A model generated the notes under the pieces. It ran no database searches. It saw nothing but the letters and a program-made list of their open reading frames with translations, and was not told where the DNA came from. A program made the translations under genes and the position numbers. From contig NZ_CP109149.1 of NCBI RefSeq assembly GCF_035920345.1, positions 806,001 through 870,000 of the forward strand: DNA of 64,000 bases, given 5' to 3'. Origin of the DNA: Nocardia vinacea (GTDB lineage Bacteria; Actinomycetota; Actinomycetes; Mycobacteriales; Mycobacteriaceae). Within the stretch, counting starts at the first letter, position 1, and every line of letters begins with the position of its first letter. This document shows, in pieces, positions 43,764 to 52,442 of this stretch.

Positions 43764-44099
43764 ATGGCTAATCCAGCGTCCATACCCACCCCCTTCGAGA
43801 CACGCGGTACCGGTCGTCGTCCCGCTGCCTCCCGACCGAGCTCGAGGGCCACCGCAGATTCGGCGCGGTCCGCCCGTGTCCTCCGCGATGAGCAACTCGC
43901 GCCACTGAGGATCCCGGCACGGGTGCTGGGTGCATTGCTGATCTGCCTCGGCGTGGCGGCGCTACTGCCAATGCGGGGATGGCTGCACGACTACGGCGGC
44001 GAGCTTGTCATCGCCGCTTACCTGCAATACATGGCGATCGCGACCACCCTCGAGGTATGGGGTCTGCGCATGACCCGGAAAGGTCCACGCCGCAGGTGA
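43764..44099 (+). CDS. Small membrane protein
   Basis: 111 residues from ATG 43764, with GGAG about 7 bases upstream; an earlier in-frame start at 43683 is not supported. An N-terminal Ser/Arg-rich cytoplasmic tail is followed by two predicted helices (IPARVLGALLICLGVAALLP and GELVIAAYLQYMAIATTLEVWG). The C-terminus is basic (MTRKGPRRR). Family not recognised. Confidence 0.6.
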   Translation: MANPASIPTPFETRGTGRRPAASRPSSRATADSARSARVLRDEQLAPLRIPARVLGALLICLGVAALLPMRGWLHDYGGELVIAAYLQYMAIATTLEVWGLRMTRKGPRRR

Positions 44100-44454
44100 T
44101 ACGCGCACGATGAGGCGCTTGGGCTCTTCACGTCAGAATTCGTCGATAGTCTCCCGAAAATGACCGATTGCAGAATTGGGTCAAGGCCGAGGGGCGCACG
44201 CTGGTTACTCCGAGATCGTCACCCCGGCCGACCAACTCTTCGTGGGGGGCGCCTGCGATGTCATCGGCTCCTGACCCACAACGACCTTCGTCCGCCCAGC
44301 CGTCGGGCCGCCGAATTCCCATGCACGGCAACCGTATCCAGAGTGCATGAGCACTTGAAGCCGTGACGCGGCACCCCCGCTTCCTTCTGTGGCCCGATAC
44401 TCTGAGAGACGAGACTGACGTGGCATTCGACCAGGGAACGTTTAGCATTCCGGT
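44100..44454. other. Gene-free stretch
   Basis: About 355 bases between a small membrane protein and a lipoprotein gene. Short overlapping frames exist on both strands but have no SD, no consistent codon bias and no family resemblance. No gene, repeat or RNA was recognised. Confidence 0.5.
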
Positions 44455-45108
44455 ATGCGCCGTCGGAGGTGGCTACGGGCCGCACTGTGTTTGGTCGTAC
44501 TGAGCGCAGGCGGCTGTTTCGGGGCGGTCGAGCGCGGCGACTTCGAACAGGGTTTGCGAGCGCGGGGCGGGGGACTGGTGAACGGGTTGACGGATTCAGC
44601 GGTCACCGCGGTGCGAGAGTACTTGGGAACCGCTGATTTTCAGGCGAATGTCATTCTGCTGACCGCTCCGAATTCCATGTGGTTCCGCTTGGTGTTGTCC
44701 GATCAGCCGGACCAGGTGACTCGATTCTTCTCCGCGTGGCCGGATCCCACCACACGGCAGGCGGCCGTGCGATTGCGGGTGCGCGATCCGGACGGTTCCC
44801 GTCGGCTCGACGACTACTCGTTCACGCTCGGTGCGCTGAGCGCGCCACAGCCGGTGCGGGTTTCGGCGTTCGACGACATCGACAGCGAGGGCTTCATGGT
44901 CAGTGAGGTGCCGGGACTCGCGTATATCGAGGACATCGTCGATGCCGCCCTGGTTCGCAGCGAACTCGCCGACGGCCAGGTCACCGTGATCGTCGTGAGC
45001 CGCTTCGGCCGCGAGATCCGGATAATCGCGAACGTGAGCTCGCCGCGGACGGATATGGTCGCCGAGTTCGACCGCACCGGCGCGTTCCTTCGAATCCAGC
45101 AGGTGTGA
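44455..45108 (+). CDS. Lipoprotein of unknown function
   Basis: 217 residues with a basic N-terminus (MRRRRWLR), hydrophobic core and lipobox LSAGGC, so anchored to the outer leaflet of the plasma membrane. The mature part is about 190 residues with a mix of helices and strands, including MWFRLVLSDQPDQVTRFFSAWPD. Not recognised as a known family. The next gene starts 4 bases downstream, so the lipoprotein and the membrane protein form an operon. Confidence 0.8.
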   Translation: MRRRRWLRAALCLVVLSAGGCFGAVERGDFEQGLRARGGGLVNGLTDSAVTAVREYLGTADFQANVILLTAPNSMWFRLVLSDQPDQVTRFFSAWPDPTTRQAAVRLRVRDPDGSRRLDDYSFTLGALSAPQPVRVSAFDDIDSEGFMVSEVPGLAYIEDIVDAALVRSELADGQVTVIVVSRFGREIRIIANVSSPRTDMVAEFDRTGAFLRIQQV

Positions 45109-45112
45109 GGCC

Positions 45113-45514
45113 ATGGCGAGACTGCTCACCACCGCATTGTCGACCGGTGTCGGCGTCGGCATGTTCAGCACCGTGGTGCCGGGATCGATCTGGCCGGGTG
45201 AAGCGAAACTCACCGCGCCACTGTTCTGTTCGGCCCCCTACCGCGAACCCGTGGTGGTATCCGACACCTTCCACGACTCCGAGGGCACCTCGGTCAACTT
45301 CACCCTCTACTGTGTGACCGACCGTGGCGCGGTCACCGACGAGGGATTCATCCTCCCCTTCCTCGTCTTGATGGCGGTGCACATCGCGATCATCACCGCC
45401 GTTGCGTTCCTTGTCGGACTGTGGATCCGTCGCAGCACCTCGCCCCCGCCCGATCCCCAGACCACAGCATTCGAACCACTCACCTACGGACCACACGAGC
45501 CCGACCCCATCTGA
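45113..45514 (+). CDS. Membrane protein with extracytoplasmic Cys-containing domain
   Basis: 133 residues. An N-terminal hydrophobic segment, an extracytoplasmic domain with two Cys (LFCSAP and TLYCVTD) likely disulfide bonded, and one C-terminal helix (FLVLMAVHIAIITAVAFLVGLWI) followed by a Pro-rich cytoplasmic tail. Immediately downstream of the lipoprotein, probably a partner. Family not recognised. Confidence 0.7.
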   Translation: MARLLTTALSTGVGVGMFSTVVPGSIWPGEAKLTAPLFCSAPYREPVVVSDTFHDSEGTSVNFTLYCVTDRGAVTDEGFILPFLVLMAVHIAIITAVAFLVGLWIRRSTSPPPDPQTTAFEPLTYGPHEPDPI

Positions 45515-45557
45515 TAGCTCCGGCACTCCGGCTTGACACACCTCGGCAAGGCTGGCC

Positions 45558-45641
45558 ATGACTGCCGAGCAGATCCGCCAAGCCCGCGCGATCCTCACCC
45601 GGCCGGAGGAAACGGTGGTCTCCGTCGCCCGGATTCTCGAG
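45558..45641 (+). pseudogene. Serine-resolvase C-terminal HTH remnant
   Basis: A short frame reading MTAEQIRQARAILTRPEETVVSVARIL matches the C-terminal DNA-binding HTH of Tn3-type resolvases and invertases (LTAEQIRxARxLL..PE.TV.SVARLLGVSR). The recombinase catalytic domain is missing and the homology stops after about 28 residues. Relic of a transposon. Confidence 0.65.
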
Positions 45642-45698
45642 TCTCGGGCGCAACCGCGGTCTGCGGGGGGCGGTGATCGTCCGGTGGCTTTTGGCCTG

Positions 45699-46067
45699 TC
45701 AGGCGCGGTCGTGGAGAGTGACCTGGTAGCCGTCGGGGTCGGCGAAGGTGAATGTCCGACCGAAGGGGCCGTCGATCGGTGCGGAGACGATGGTGTGACC
45801 GTCGGCGACGAGAGCATCGTGAATGGCCTGGACGTCTGTGGCGTGGAGCCAGATCGCGGCACCGATGCCGGGCTGAGCAACGGATGCGAGATCGGTGCCG
45901 GGAACGACGTCGCGGAGTGCGAACGCGATCGGCTTCGTCTCGAAGACGACGGCGTGCGGAGGTCCGGTCTGCGAGCGGACGAGGCCGAGGTACTGCTCGT
46001 AGAACGCCTGCGAAGCGTCGAGGTCGCGCGCTTGGAGCGAGATGAAGTCGGGGCCGGTGGCGGGCAT
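45699..46067 (-). CDS. Glyoxalase/VOC-superfamily protein
   Basis: 122 residues, single VOC domain. FISLQARDLDASQAFYEQYLGL is the first beta-alpha-beta unit, and GRTFTFADPDGYQVTLHD the closing strand with the usual metal-ligand-like position. These proteins are glyoxalases, bleomycin-type binding proteins or dioxygenases. ATG 46067 has AAGGAG 7 bases upstream. It is divergent from a MarR gene that carries two palindromic operators in the shared gap. Confidence 0.88.
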   Translation of the reverse strand: MPATGPDFISLQARDLDASQAFYEQYLGLVRSQTGPPHAVVFETKPIAFALRDVVPGTDLASVAQPGIGAAIWLHATDVQAIHDALVADGHTIVSAPIDGPFGRTFTFADPDGYQVTLHDRA

Positions 46068-46087
46068 GATGATGCTCCTTCTTTTCG

Positions 46088-46103
46088 TGTCAGTTTTCTG
46101 ACA
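46088..46103. promoter_or_regulatory. MarR-type operator, copy 1
   Basis: TGTCAGTTTTCTGACA is a 16-bp near-palindrome differing at two central bases from the perfect copy at 46116-46131. It is located 20 bases upstream of the VOC start. Confidence 0.7.
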
Positions 46104-46115
46104 CGGGTCAATCTA

Positions 46116-46131
46116 TGTCAGAATTCTGACA
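46116..46131. promoter_or_regulatory. MarR-type operator, copy 2 (perfect 16-bp palindrome)
   Basis: TGTCAGAATTCTGACA is perfectly palindromic. Its last base is the A of the MarR start codon, so binding would block transcription or initiation of the regulator directly (negative autoregulation). Confidence 0.75.
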
Positions 46132-46589
46132 TGAGTCAAGACGGTGTCGGCGTCGACCTGGAGACGTCATTGGGCTACCTGCTGAAAGAGGCGTCGAGCG
46201 CCCTCCGTGCAGCCATGGATGAGGTGCTGCGGCCGCTCGGGATGAGCGTGACGCACTACTCCTGCCTCGAGCTGCTGGCTCAACGACCGGGCTTGTCGAA
46301 CTCCGAGCTGGCGCGGGGCGCGTTCGTGACCCGGCAGACGATGAACGTGCTGCTCCAGGCCCTGGAACGAGACGGCTACGTGACCAGGCCCGCGGAGGCA
46401 CCCGTCGGGAAGGTCCTTCCCACGCGGCTCACGCCTCGCGGCCGACGGAGCCTCGAGAAGGCGACCGTAGCGGTCCGGTCCGTCGAGGTCAGAATGCTGG
46501 CCGGCATGACCGAGGCCGAGCAGTCAGACGCGTTCCGGATCCTGCGGAGCATGATCCATTCCCTGCGTGATGGCAACGACGGTGCATAG
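46131..46589 (+). CDS. MarR-family transcriptional regulator
   Basis: 152 residues. Winged-helix region LSNSELARGAFVTRQTMNVLLQALERDGYVTRPAEA, wing KVLPTRLTPRGRRSLE, and a C-terminal dimer helix. ATG 46131 has no SD and coincides with the end of the palindrome, implying a leaderless mRNA. Expected to repress itself and the divergent VOC gene. Effector unknown. Confidence 0.9.
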   Translation: MSQDGVGVDLETSLGYLLKEASSALRAAMDEVLRPLGMSVTHYSCLELLAQRPGLSNSELARGAFVTRQTMNVLLQALERDGYVTRPAEAPVGKVLPTRLTPRGRRSLEKATVAVRSVEVRMLAGMTEAEQSDAFRILRSMIHSLRDGNDGA

Positions 46590-46686
46590 CTCGTTCCCCG
46601 GCGCACGTCTCGCCGCGCCCGGATAGGAGTGCAGCCGAGCATGAAAATCCGTGCAGGCAACGGGGGTTGAGGGACAGTCGCCCGAG

Positions 46687-46771
46687 ATCCGGAGCTAAGG
46701 AGTTCCGGCACCCCGTCGAACCGACAGAACCCGAGTGAGAACATTCGCGCGGAATCCGGCGCTAAGGAGTT
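46687..46771. repeat. Pair of 18-bp direct repeats before the amidase fragment
   Basis: ATCCGGAGCTAAGGAGTT (46687-46704) and ATCCGGCGCTAAGGAGTT (46754-46771) differ at one base. The amidase homology begins within a few bases after the second copy, so the repeat may mark a recombination breakpoint. Confidence 0.55.
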
Positions 46772-47160
46772 ATCAAGGAGTCCTACAACACCGCCGGGCT
46801 GCCCACGACCTGGGGCATGCCAGCGCAGCGGGACTATGTGCCGGCTGAGGACGCGCTACAGGTGTCGCGGTTGAAGGCCGCGGGCGCGGTGCTGCTCGGT
46901 AAGACCAATGTGCCGTTGATGTTGCGAGATATCCAGAGCTTCAACGAGATCTACGGCACCACCAACAATCCGTGGGATCACGGCCGCACCTCGGGTGGGT
47001 CCTCCGGCGGTTCGGCGGCGGCCCTGGCGGCCGGATTCGGTGCGCTGTCCATCGGCTCCGACCTCGCCGGTTCGCTGCGCACCCCCGCGCATTTCTGCGG
47101 CGTCTACGCACACAAGCCGACACTCGGGCTGGCGCCGACCCGCGGAACACCGCGATGCCC
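46772..47160 (+). pseudogene. Amidase-signature gene fragment
   Basis: Internal piece of an amidase-signature enzyme of about 130 residues: [18 protein letters not shown] contains the catalytic Lys, [17 protein letters not shown] the Gly/Ser-rich signature with the cis-Ser, and [16 protein letters not shown] the nucleophile Ser region. The N-terminal domain and everything after APTRGTP are missing or out of frame, so it is non-functional. It starts at the second 18-bp direct repeat and ends in front of the convergent mce gene. Confidence 0.85.
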
Positions 47161-47277
47161 AGCGGGGTCTCCGACCATGCGGGCAGGCTCCTGGGATGGG
47201 CGAATTCCGGATCCGGCGCCGGCTGTGGCCCGTGGATTCTGCTGTGTGGGCGAGAGGCACCTGTGATGGCTGTGGTG

Positions 47278-48375
47278 TCATGGTCGGCAGACTGCCGATT
47301 GGGCGTTGCCGCCGATCTGGGGGATCAGTCCGCGCGGGAGCAGGACGTCGTAGAGGGAGATGTCGAGCCTGCACAGGTAGGCGTTGCCGTAGGCGCCGTC
47401 TTGGGAGACCATTCCGAGGCGACTCACGAGATCCGGGAAGTCGATGGCGGCTTCGTCGAGGCGGGCGCCGTTGCCCAGGAGCATTGTCAGTGCGTTGGTG
47501 GTGGCTGGTTGCGCGGTCACGATCTTGGGTTGGATGTGGTCGAGCATCCTTACCATCGACTCGGTTGCGCCCGCGATCTGCTCGGTGGACTGTTGCAGCG
47601 CCTGGCCTTGGTCATGGAGTCCACCGATGAGGCTTCGTGTTTGGGTGACAAGGGTTTCCAGTTCGTCGCCGCGTTTGGCCAGCGCGCTCATGGTGGCGCT
47701 GAGGTTGGTGATGATGTCGGACAGGATCGCGTCGCGGCGCTGAAAGTCGGTGGCAAGTGCCGCGGCTTGGGTGATGAACGAGCTCATCGATATGCCGTCG
47801 CCCTGTAGTGCCTGGATGAAGGTTTCGGAGAGGCGGTTGACTTGTTCGGGTGCGAGGATCTGGAACAACGGCTGGAATCCGTTGAGCAGTCCAGAAATAT
47901 CGAAAGATGGTTCGGTGTGTTCGACCGGAATCGAGTCTCTGTTGTTCAATCGTCGCGGGCTGTGGCCTTTGTCAGGGGTCAGTGCCACATACCGTTGTCC
48001 GATCAGGTTCTGGTAGCGCACAAGTGCTTTGGTGTCGTCGTATCGCGGCTGGTTGCGTTGCACGATGAAGGTCACGTAGGCGTGGTTGTGCTTGTCCAAG
48101 CCGATGGTGTCGACCTTCCCGACCCGTACTCCGGCCATCCGGACGTCGTCGCCGGGTCGTAGGCCCAGCACGTCGGAAAATGTGGCGGAATAGGTGTAGG
48201 TGTCACCCGGTACGGTTCGGGCCAACGTATTCCACACCAATGCGGTCGTCACGATCGAGGCCAGGGCGAACAGGCTGAATCCCAAGAATGGTCTGCCTTG
48301 TCGGCGCAACGAGTCGGTGACCGCGGTGCCGTAGTGAATAAAGCCTCTGTTGTCGGCTTCGGCGGGAACTGTCAT
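47278..48375 (-). CDS. Orphan Mce-family (MlaD-like) protein, MceB type
   Basis: 365 residues. A single N-terminal helix (FLGFSLFALASIVTTALVW) precedes a MlaD/MCE domain (YTYSATFSDVLGLRPGDDVRMAGVRVGKV) and a long helical Mce-specific domain, ending in DISLYDVLLPRGLIPQIG...CRP, a MceB-like C-terminus. Mce proteins form the shuttle tube of lipid importers. No YrbE, other mceA-F or ATPase genes are adjacent, so it is an orphan. It starts 9 bases after the acetoacetyl-CoA synthetase stop and is probably co-transcribed with it. Confidence 0.9.
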   Translation of the reverse strand: MTVPAEADNRGFIHYGTAVTDSLRRQGRPFLGFSLFALASIVTTALVWNTLARTVPGDTYTYSATFSDVLGLRPGDDVRMAGVRVGKVDTIGLDKHNHAYVTFIVQRNQPRYDDTKALVRYQNLIGQRYVALTPDKGHSPRRLNNRDSIPVEHTEPSFDISGLLNGFQPLFQILAPEQVNRLSETFIQALQGDGISMSSFITQAAALATDFQRRDAILSDIITNLSATMSALAKRGDELETLVTQTRSLIGGLHDQGQALQQSTEQIAGATESMVRMLDHIQPKIVTAQPATTNALTMLLGNGARLDEAAIDFPDLVSRLGMVSQDGAYGNAYLCRLDISLYDVLLPRGLIPQIGGNAQSAVCRP

Positions 48376-48384
48376 GTCAGCGCC

Positions 48385-50343
48385 TCACCGAGTCAACAGA
48401 GATGGGCGGTAGAAGGTGAGGCTGTCCGGGTTGGCCAGGGTGCCGGGGCTGGTGATGGCGGCCGGGTTCGCGCCTTGGAGTAGCCGTTTGACCGGTACCT
48501 CGAGTTTCTTTCCGGTTCGGGTATAGGGGATTTCGGGGGCGATGATGACGCGATCGGGCACCTGTCGCGGTGACAGGCCGGCGCGCAGGGTGTCGGTGGC
48601 CAACTTATGAACGTGGTCAGTGGGTTGGTCGGGCTCGGCGGGCACGACGAACAAAATGAGTTGGCCGTGGCCGCTATTCGGATCGTCGAGGTGGACGACG
48701 AGGCTGTCGCTGATTTCGGGCAGCGCGCCGAGCACCGCGTAGAATTCAGCGGTGCCCAGCCGGACCCCGTCGCGATTGAGGGTGGCGTCGGAGCGTCCGC
48801 TGATCACCGCTGACCCGCGCGCGGTGATGGTGACCCAGTCGCCTTGGCGCCAGATGCCGGGATAGGTGTCGAACCACGTCGAGCGATACCGTGATCCATC
48901 GGTGTCGTTGTACAGCGCCACCGGCATCGCGGGGACAGGGCCGGTGATCACAAGTTCGCCGTCGACGTCCACGACCGGATTTCCCTGTGCGTCAAACGAA
49001 TCGACCGGTATGCCGAGAGCGCGACAGGACATCTCGCCCGTCCATACGGGAGTCATCGGGGAGCAGCCGGTCAGGATCGAGCAGACGTCGGTACCGCCGC
49101 TGACCGAGCCGAGCAGCACGCGCGGGTCGAGGTGGTCGTAGACCCAGGCGTATCCATCGGGAGGCAGGGGTGATCCGGTCGAGCCGATGAACCGCAACGC
49201 ACTCAGATCACCGAGTTCGCCGGGGTCGAGCCCGGCGGCGCGGCAGCCCATGAGGAACGCCGCATTCACACCGAAATGCGTGATCGCGTCGTCAGCGGCC
49301 AGCCGCCACAACGTGGTGCGGTCCGGATGGGTGGGGTTGCCGTCGAACAGAACGATGGTGGCGCCGCGCAGCAGTCCGGACACGACGGTGTTCCACATCA
49401 TCCAGCCGGTAGTGGTGTACCAGAACAGTCGGTCGCCAGCTGTGACGTCCAGGTGCAGGGCACCGTCTTTGAGGTGGGTCAACAGCATGCCGCCGTGGCC
49501 GTGCACGATCGGCTTGGGCAGCCCGGTGGTGCCCGAGGAGTACAGCACGTACAAGGGGTGATCGAAGGGGACGCGATCGAACTCCAGCGGCGCTGGCTGG
49601 TGGAGTAGTGCGTCCCAGGACAGCATGTCGACCGGCGTGGTGTCCTCGAAGATCGAGGACACCAGCACGGTCGTGGTCACCGACGGCAGGCCTGCGCGCA
49701 GCACGGCGTGTTCGGAGCGCAGGTCGATGGTTTTGTCGCCGAAGGTGTAGCCGTCGATGACGAGCAGCACGGTCGGCTCGATCTGGCCGAAACGGTCGGT
49801 GACGGCGCGGGTGCCGAACTCCGGCGGGCAGGAGGACCAGACGGCGCCGAGGCTGGCGGTGGCCAGGAACGCGATGACGGTCTCGGGGATGTTGGGCAGG
49901 TACGCGGCGACTCGGTCGCCGCGGCGCACCCCGAGGCCGAGCAGTCCGGCGCGGGCGCGAGCGACTTGGTCGCGCAGCTGCCCGTAGGTGAATTGCTCTG
50001 GTGCAGTGTCGTGTTGGTTGTGCGCGATCACCGCGAGCGCGTTATCGGGCCGGTCGTGGGTCAGGGCGTGTTCGGCGTAGTTGAGCAGCGTGTTGGGAAA
50101 CCAGGTGGCGCCCGGCATGGACCGATCTGCGAGCACGAGGTGTCGGTCGCCGTCGGCTCGGATGTCGAAGAACCGCCAGATCGAGGACCAGAACCGGTCG
50201 GGGTCCGCGACAGACCAGTCCCACAGCTGCTGATAATCGACGGGCCCGTCGAGCTGGCCGTCGGCGCCGAGCCAGGCAACATAGCGGCCGATCTCGGTAG
50301 TGTCGATGTCGTGGGGCTCCCACAGCACGGACGGGGCGCTCAT
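48385..50343 (-). CDS. Acetoacetate-CoA ligase (acetoacetyl-CoA synthetase)
   Basis: 652-residue adenylate-forming enzyme, exactly the family length. N-terminal YQQLWDWSVADPDRFWSSIWRFFDI is diagnostic of acetoacetyl-CoA synthetases, and the P-loop is LYSSGTTGLPKPIVHGHGG. The C-terminal catalytic Lys lies in EIPYTRTGKKLEVPVKRLLQG. Converts acetoacetate (or a related 3-oxoacid) to its CoA ester. ATG 50343 overlaps the cyclase stop by four bases. It may activate an acid released by the upstream hydrolases. Confidence 0.94.
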   Translation of the reverse strand: MSAPSVLWEPHDIDTTEIGRYVAWLGADGQLDGPVDYQQLWDWSVADPDRFWSSIWRFFDIRADGDRHLVLADRSMPGATWFPNTLLNYAEHALTHDRPDNALAVIAHNQHDTAPEQFTYGQLRDQVARARAGLLGLGVRRGDRVAAYLPNIPETVIAFLATASLGAVWSSCPPEFGTRAVTDRFGQIEPTVLLVIDGYTFGDKTIDLRSEHAVLRAGLPSVTTTVLVSSIFEDTTPVDMLSWDALLHQPAPLEFDRVPFDHPLYVLYSSGTTGLPKPIVHGHGGMLLTHLKDGALHLDVTAGDRLFWYTTTGWMMWNTVVSGLLRGATIVLFDGNPTHPDRTTLWRLAADDAITHFGVNAAFLMGCRAAGLDPGELGDLSALRFIGSTGSPLPPDGYAWVYDHLDPRVLLGSVSGGTDVCSILTGCSPMTPVWTGEMSCRALGIPVDSFDAQGNPVVDVDGELVITGPVPAMPVALYNDTDGSRYRSTWFDTYPGIWRQGDWVTITARGSAVISGRSDATLNRDGVRLGTAEFYAVLGALPEISDSLVVHLDDPNSGHGQLILFVVPAEPDQPTDHVHKLATDTLRAGLSPRQVPDRVIIAPEIPYTRTGKKLEVPVKRLLQGANPAAITSPGTLANPDSLTFYRPSLLTR

Positions 50344-51293
50344 CGGATCGCCACCGCCGATACCGGGGAGCCGACCGCGCCGGTGATGGGCAGCGGTGAG
50401 GCCGCGAGCATGAACTCATAGCGGCCGTCGGCCGCACAGGCCGCCGACAATGCGTCCAGATCGAACATCTCGCCCATCGCGATGCCCATGTGCACGAGTG
50501 CGACCTGATGTAAGGGTTGGAAGGCGTCGATCTCGTTGGGTCGTACTTCAACCCCCCAGGTGTCGGTTGCCACCGCGGAGATGTCGTGTTCGTAGAGCCA
50601 GGGGGCGGTATGCAGGGACAAACCCGGTGCCGCCCCGCCCGCGTAGTCGCCCCAGTCCCCGCGGCGCACGCTCAGCTGGCCGGTCCGTACGATCAGCGCG
50701 TCACCGGGTCGCACGGTGCAGTGTTGTGCGGTGAGGGCGTCCTCGAGGTCATCGACGGTGATCGCATAACCGGGGTCGAGGCTGGCGACCCGCCGTCGCA
50801 CCGGCAGGTCGACCAGGACGGCGCGCATCACCATCCGGTCGCTCCAGTGCTGGATCCCGTTGCGTGCGGCACCGTTCGAGGTGTGTTCGGCCGCGCTGTA
50901 GCCGTTCCACATTTTGCCTTTGCGGAAGATGTGGGACAGGGCATCCCATTGGGTGCCACACTGGGTGCCCATGACGATCATGTCGTCGGAGAAGCCGAAA
51001 CCACCGATAGGACCGAACGGGGCCAGGATCTTGTCCTGAGCTCCGGCCAGGTGGTCAGTGCCGGTCGCGGTGGTGACCAGTTGCGGGTTGGAGCGCAGCC
51101 CACCTGGCTGTGGCCCGGCCTGATCGTAGGGCAGGGTCAGCGAGATGACCTCGCCGTCGCGGATCAGCGCCGCGGCGGCGCGTACCTGCTCGGGACCGAC
51201 GAGGTTCATCGCCCCGAGTTGGTCGTCGGCACCCCATCGGCCCCACCGGCTGAAGCGGGCGATGTAGTCGTCGAGAATCTCGGTGCCGGTCAC
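50340..51293 (-). CDS. Cyclase-family (kynurenine formamidase-like) protein
   Basis: 317-residue PF04199 protein. The metal-binding motif appears as CGTQWDALSH, corresponding to the H-G-T-H-x-D-x-x-x-H motif with the first His replaced, as in one large actinobacterial subgroup. Further conserved blocks are ALIVRTGQL and APGLSLHTAPWLYEHDISAVATDTWGVE. It probably hydrolyses an amide or cyclic ester. GTG 51293 overlaps the upstream hydrolase stop as GTGA. Substrate unknown. Confidence 0.88.
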   Translation of the reverse strand: MTGTEILDDYIARFSRWGRWGADDQLGAMNLVGPEQVRAAAALIRDGEVISLTLPYDQAGPQPGGLRSNPQLVTTATGTDHLAGAQDKILAPFGPIGGFGFSDDMIVMGTQCGTQWDALSHIFRKGKMWNGYSAAEHTSNGAARNGIQHWSDRMVMRAVLVDLPVRRRVASLDPGYAITVDDLEDALTAQHCTVRPGDALIVRTGQLSVRRGDWGDYAGGAAPGLSLHTAPWLYEHDISAVATDTWGVEVRPNEIDAFQPLHQVALVHMGIAMGEMFDLDALSAACAADGRYEFMLAASPLPITGAVGSPVSAVAIR

Positions 51294-52366
51294 TGATGCG
51301 CCCCCGCCGAGAGGGCGCTGAGGGTGCGGCCGAGCCAGTCGCTCATTACCTGAAGCGCCTCGGGCATTTTGGATACCGCGCAGTGTCCGGTATCGGGGAT
51401 GAGGTGGCTGCGGGTGTCGCGGCGCCCCTGGAACACCTGCGTGTCGTGGCGTGGTACGTGCACATCGTCGGCACCGTTGAGGACCAGCATCGGCGAGTTG
51501 ATGTCCTGGTCGAGCAGCGAGCGCAGCGAGAAGGCGCCGAATCGTGTGGCCTGCTCATCAGCGGTGGGCTCTCGGTCGAAGCCCAGGGCGTTGCCGACGA
51601 TGCCACCCATACCGAAAGCACCTGCCCCGCGCTTGTCGAACGCTTCTTCGACTGGCCCGCCCAGCACGATGGCCGCGTCGACCTCCCCAGCCAACCCGGA
51701 CCGCGCCGAGTAGTACCCGCCCATCGAGACACCGATATGCGCGACGACACCATTGCCGAGGGTTCGAGCGTGTCCGATGAGGCCGCGAACGATTTCCGCG
51801 CCGCCGTCCGGGGTCATCGGCACGACGGACTCGCCGGTCCCGGCAATATCGAAGGACAGCACCCGAACACGCATGGTCGCGGCGAAGAACACCAGCAGCG
51901 TGTGCACATCCATCTTCCAGCCATCCACACCACCACTGGCGATCACCACCGGCGCATTCGTCGTATCCAAGCCGGGCGGGGTCAGGATGTGCACCGGCAC
52001 GGGCGTGGTCTCGCCCTGGTACGCCACGTCGAGGATCTGTCGCTGGAAGTCGACTCCGAAACCCGGCGCCGCAAGCAGGTACTGCTCGAGCTGCCGGGTC
52101 AGCGCGGTGCGTTTGGCGTCATCGGCGAGAGTGGGGAACTTGGCCCATCCGTATGCCAGCGAGGCGAGCTGATGCGAGCCCGCCTTCGCATACCGGGAAG
52201 CGAGCTCGGACCACTCGTACACCCAGCCGCCGGGCGCGTCGACCCACATATCGGTGATCGCGGCCCGCACCGCGTCCACGTCGGACTCGGGCAGCCCAAG
52301 GCTGACCATCTGCGGATAACGCTCGCCGAACAACGCCTGCGCGTCCAACGACCATTGATACGACAT
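51290..52366 (-). CDS. Alpha/beta hydrolase (FrsA / DUF1100-like)
   Basis: 358-residue hydrolase with a helical N-terminal domain followed by an alpha/beta core. Nucleophile HIGVSMGGYYSA, acid VLNGADDVHVP, histidine IPDTGHCAVS. This architecture occurs in C-C-bond hydrolases such as 2,6-dihydroxypseudooxynicotine hydrolase and in esterases. ATG 52366 has AAAGGAG 5 bases upstream. First gene of the operon hydrolase-cyclase-ligase-Mce, divergent from TetR. Two operators occupy the shared gap. Confidence 0.88.
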   Translation of the reverse strand: MSYQWSLDAQALFGERYPQMVSLGLPESDVDAVRAAITDMWVDAPGGWVYEWSELASRYAKAGSHQLASLAYGWAKFPTLADDAKRTALTRQLEQYLLAAPGFGVDFQRQILDVAYQGETTPVPVHILTPPGLDTTNAPVVIASGGVDGWKMDVHTLLVFFAATMRVRVLSFDIAGTGESVVPMTPDGGAEIVRGLIGHARTLGNGVVAHIGVSMGGYYSARSGLAGEVDAAIVLGGPVEEAFDKRGAGAFGMGGIVGNALGFDREPTADEQATRFGAFSLRSLLDQDINSPMLVLNGADDVHVPRHDTQVFQGRRDTRSHLIPDTGHCAVSKMPEALQVMSDWLGRTLSALSAGAHQ

Positions 52367-52394
52367 CGCGACTCCTTTGACACCCGTCAGCATT

Positions 52395-52413
52395 AACGCA
52401 AGTACCCTGCGTT
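52395..52413. promoter_or_regulatory. TetR operator 1 (AACGCA-N7-TGCGTT)
   Basis: Perfect 6-bp inverted arms around 7 bases, in the gap between the 52366 hydrolase start and the TetR start. Located 29 bases upstream of the hydrolase ATG, suited to blocking its promoter. Confidence 0.7.
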
Positions 52414-52442
52414 TGCAGAACGGTACGACACTCGCCACGGTT

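Noticed and set aside
44128..44448. Small overlapping frames on both strands
   Set aside because: No SD, no family likeness and mutual overlap; treated as non-coding.
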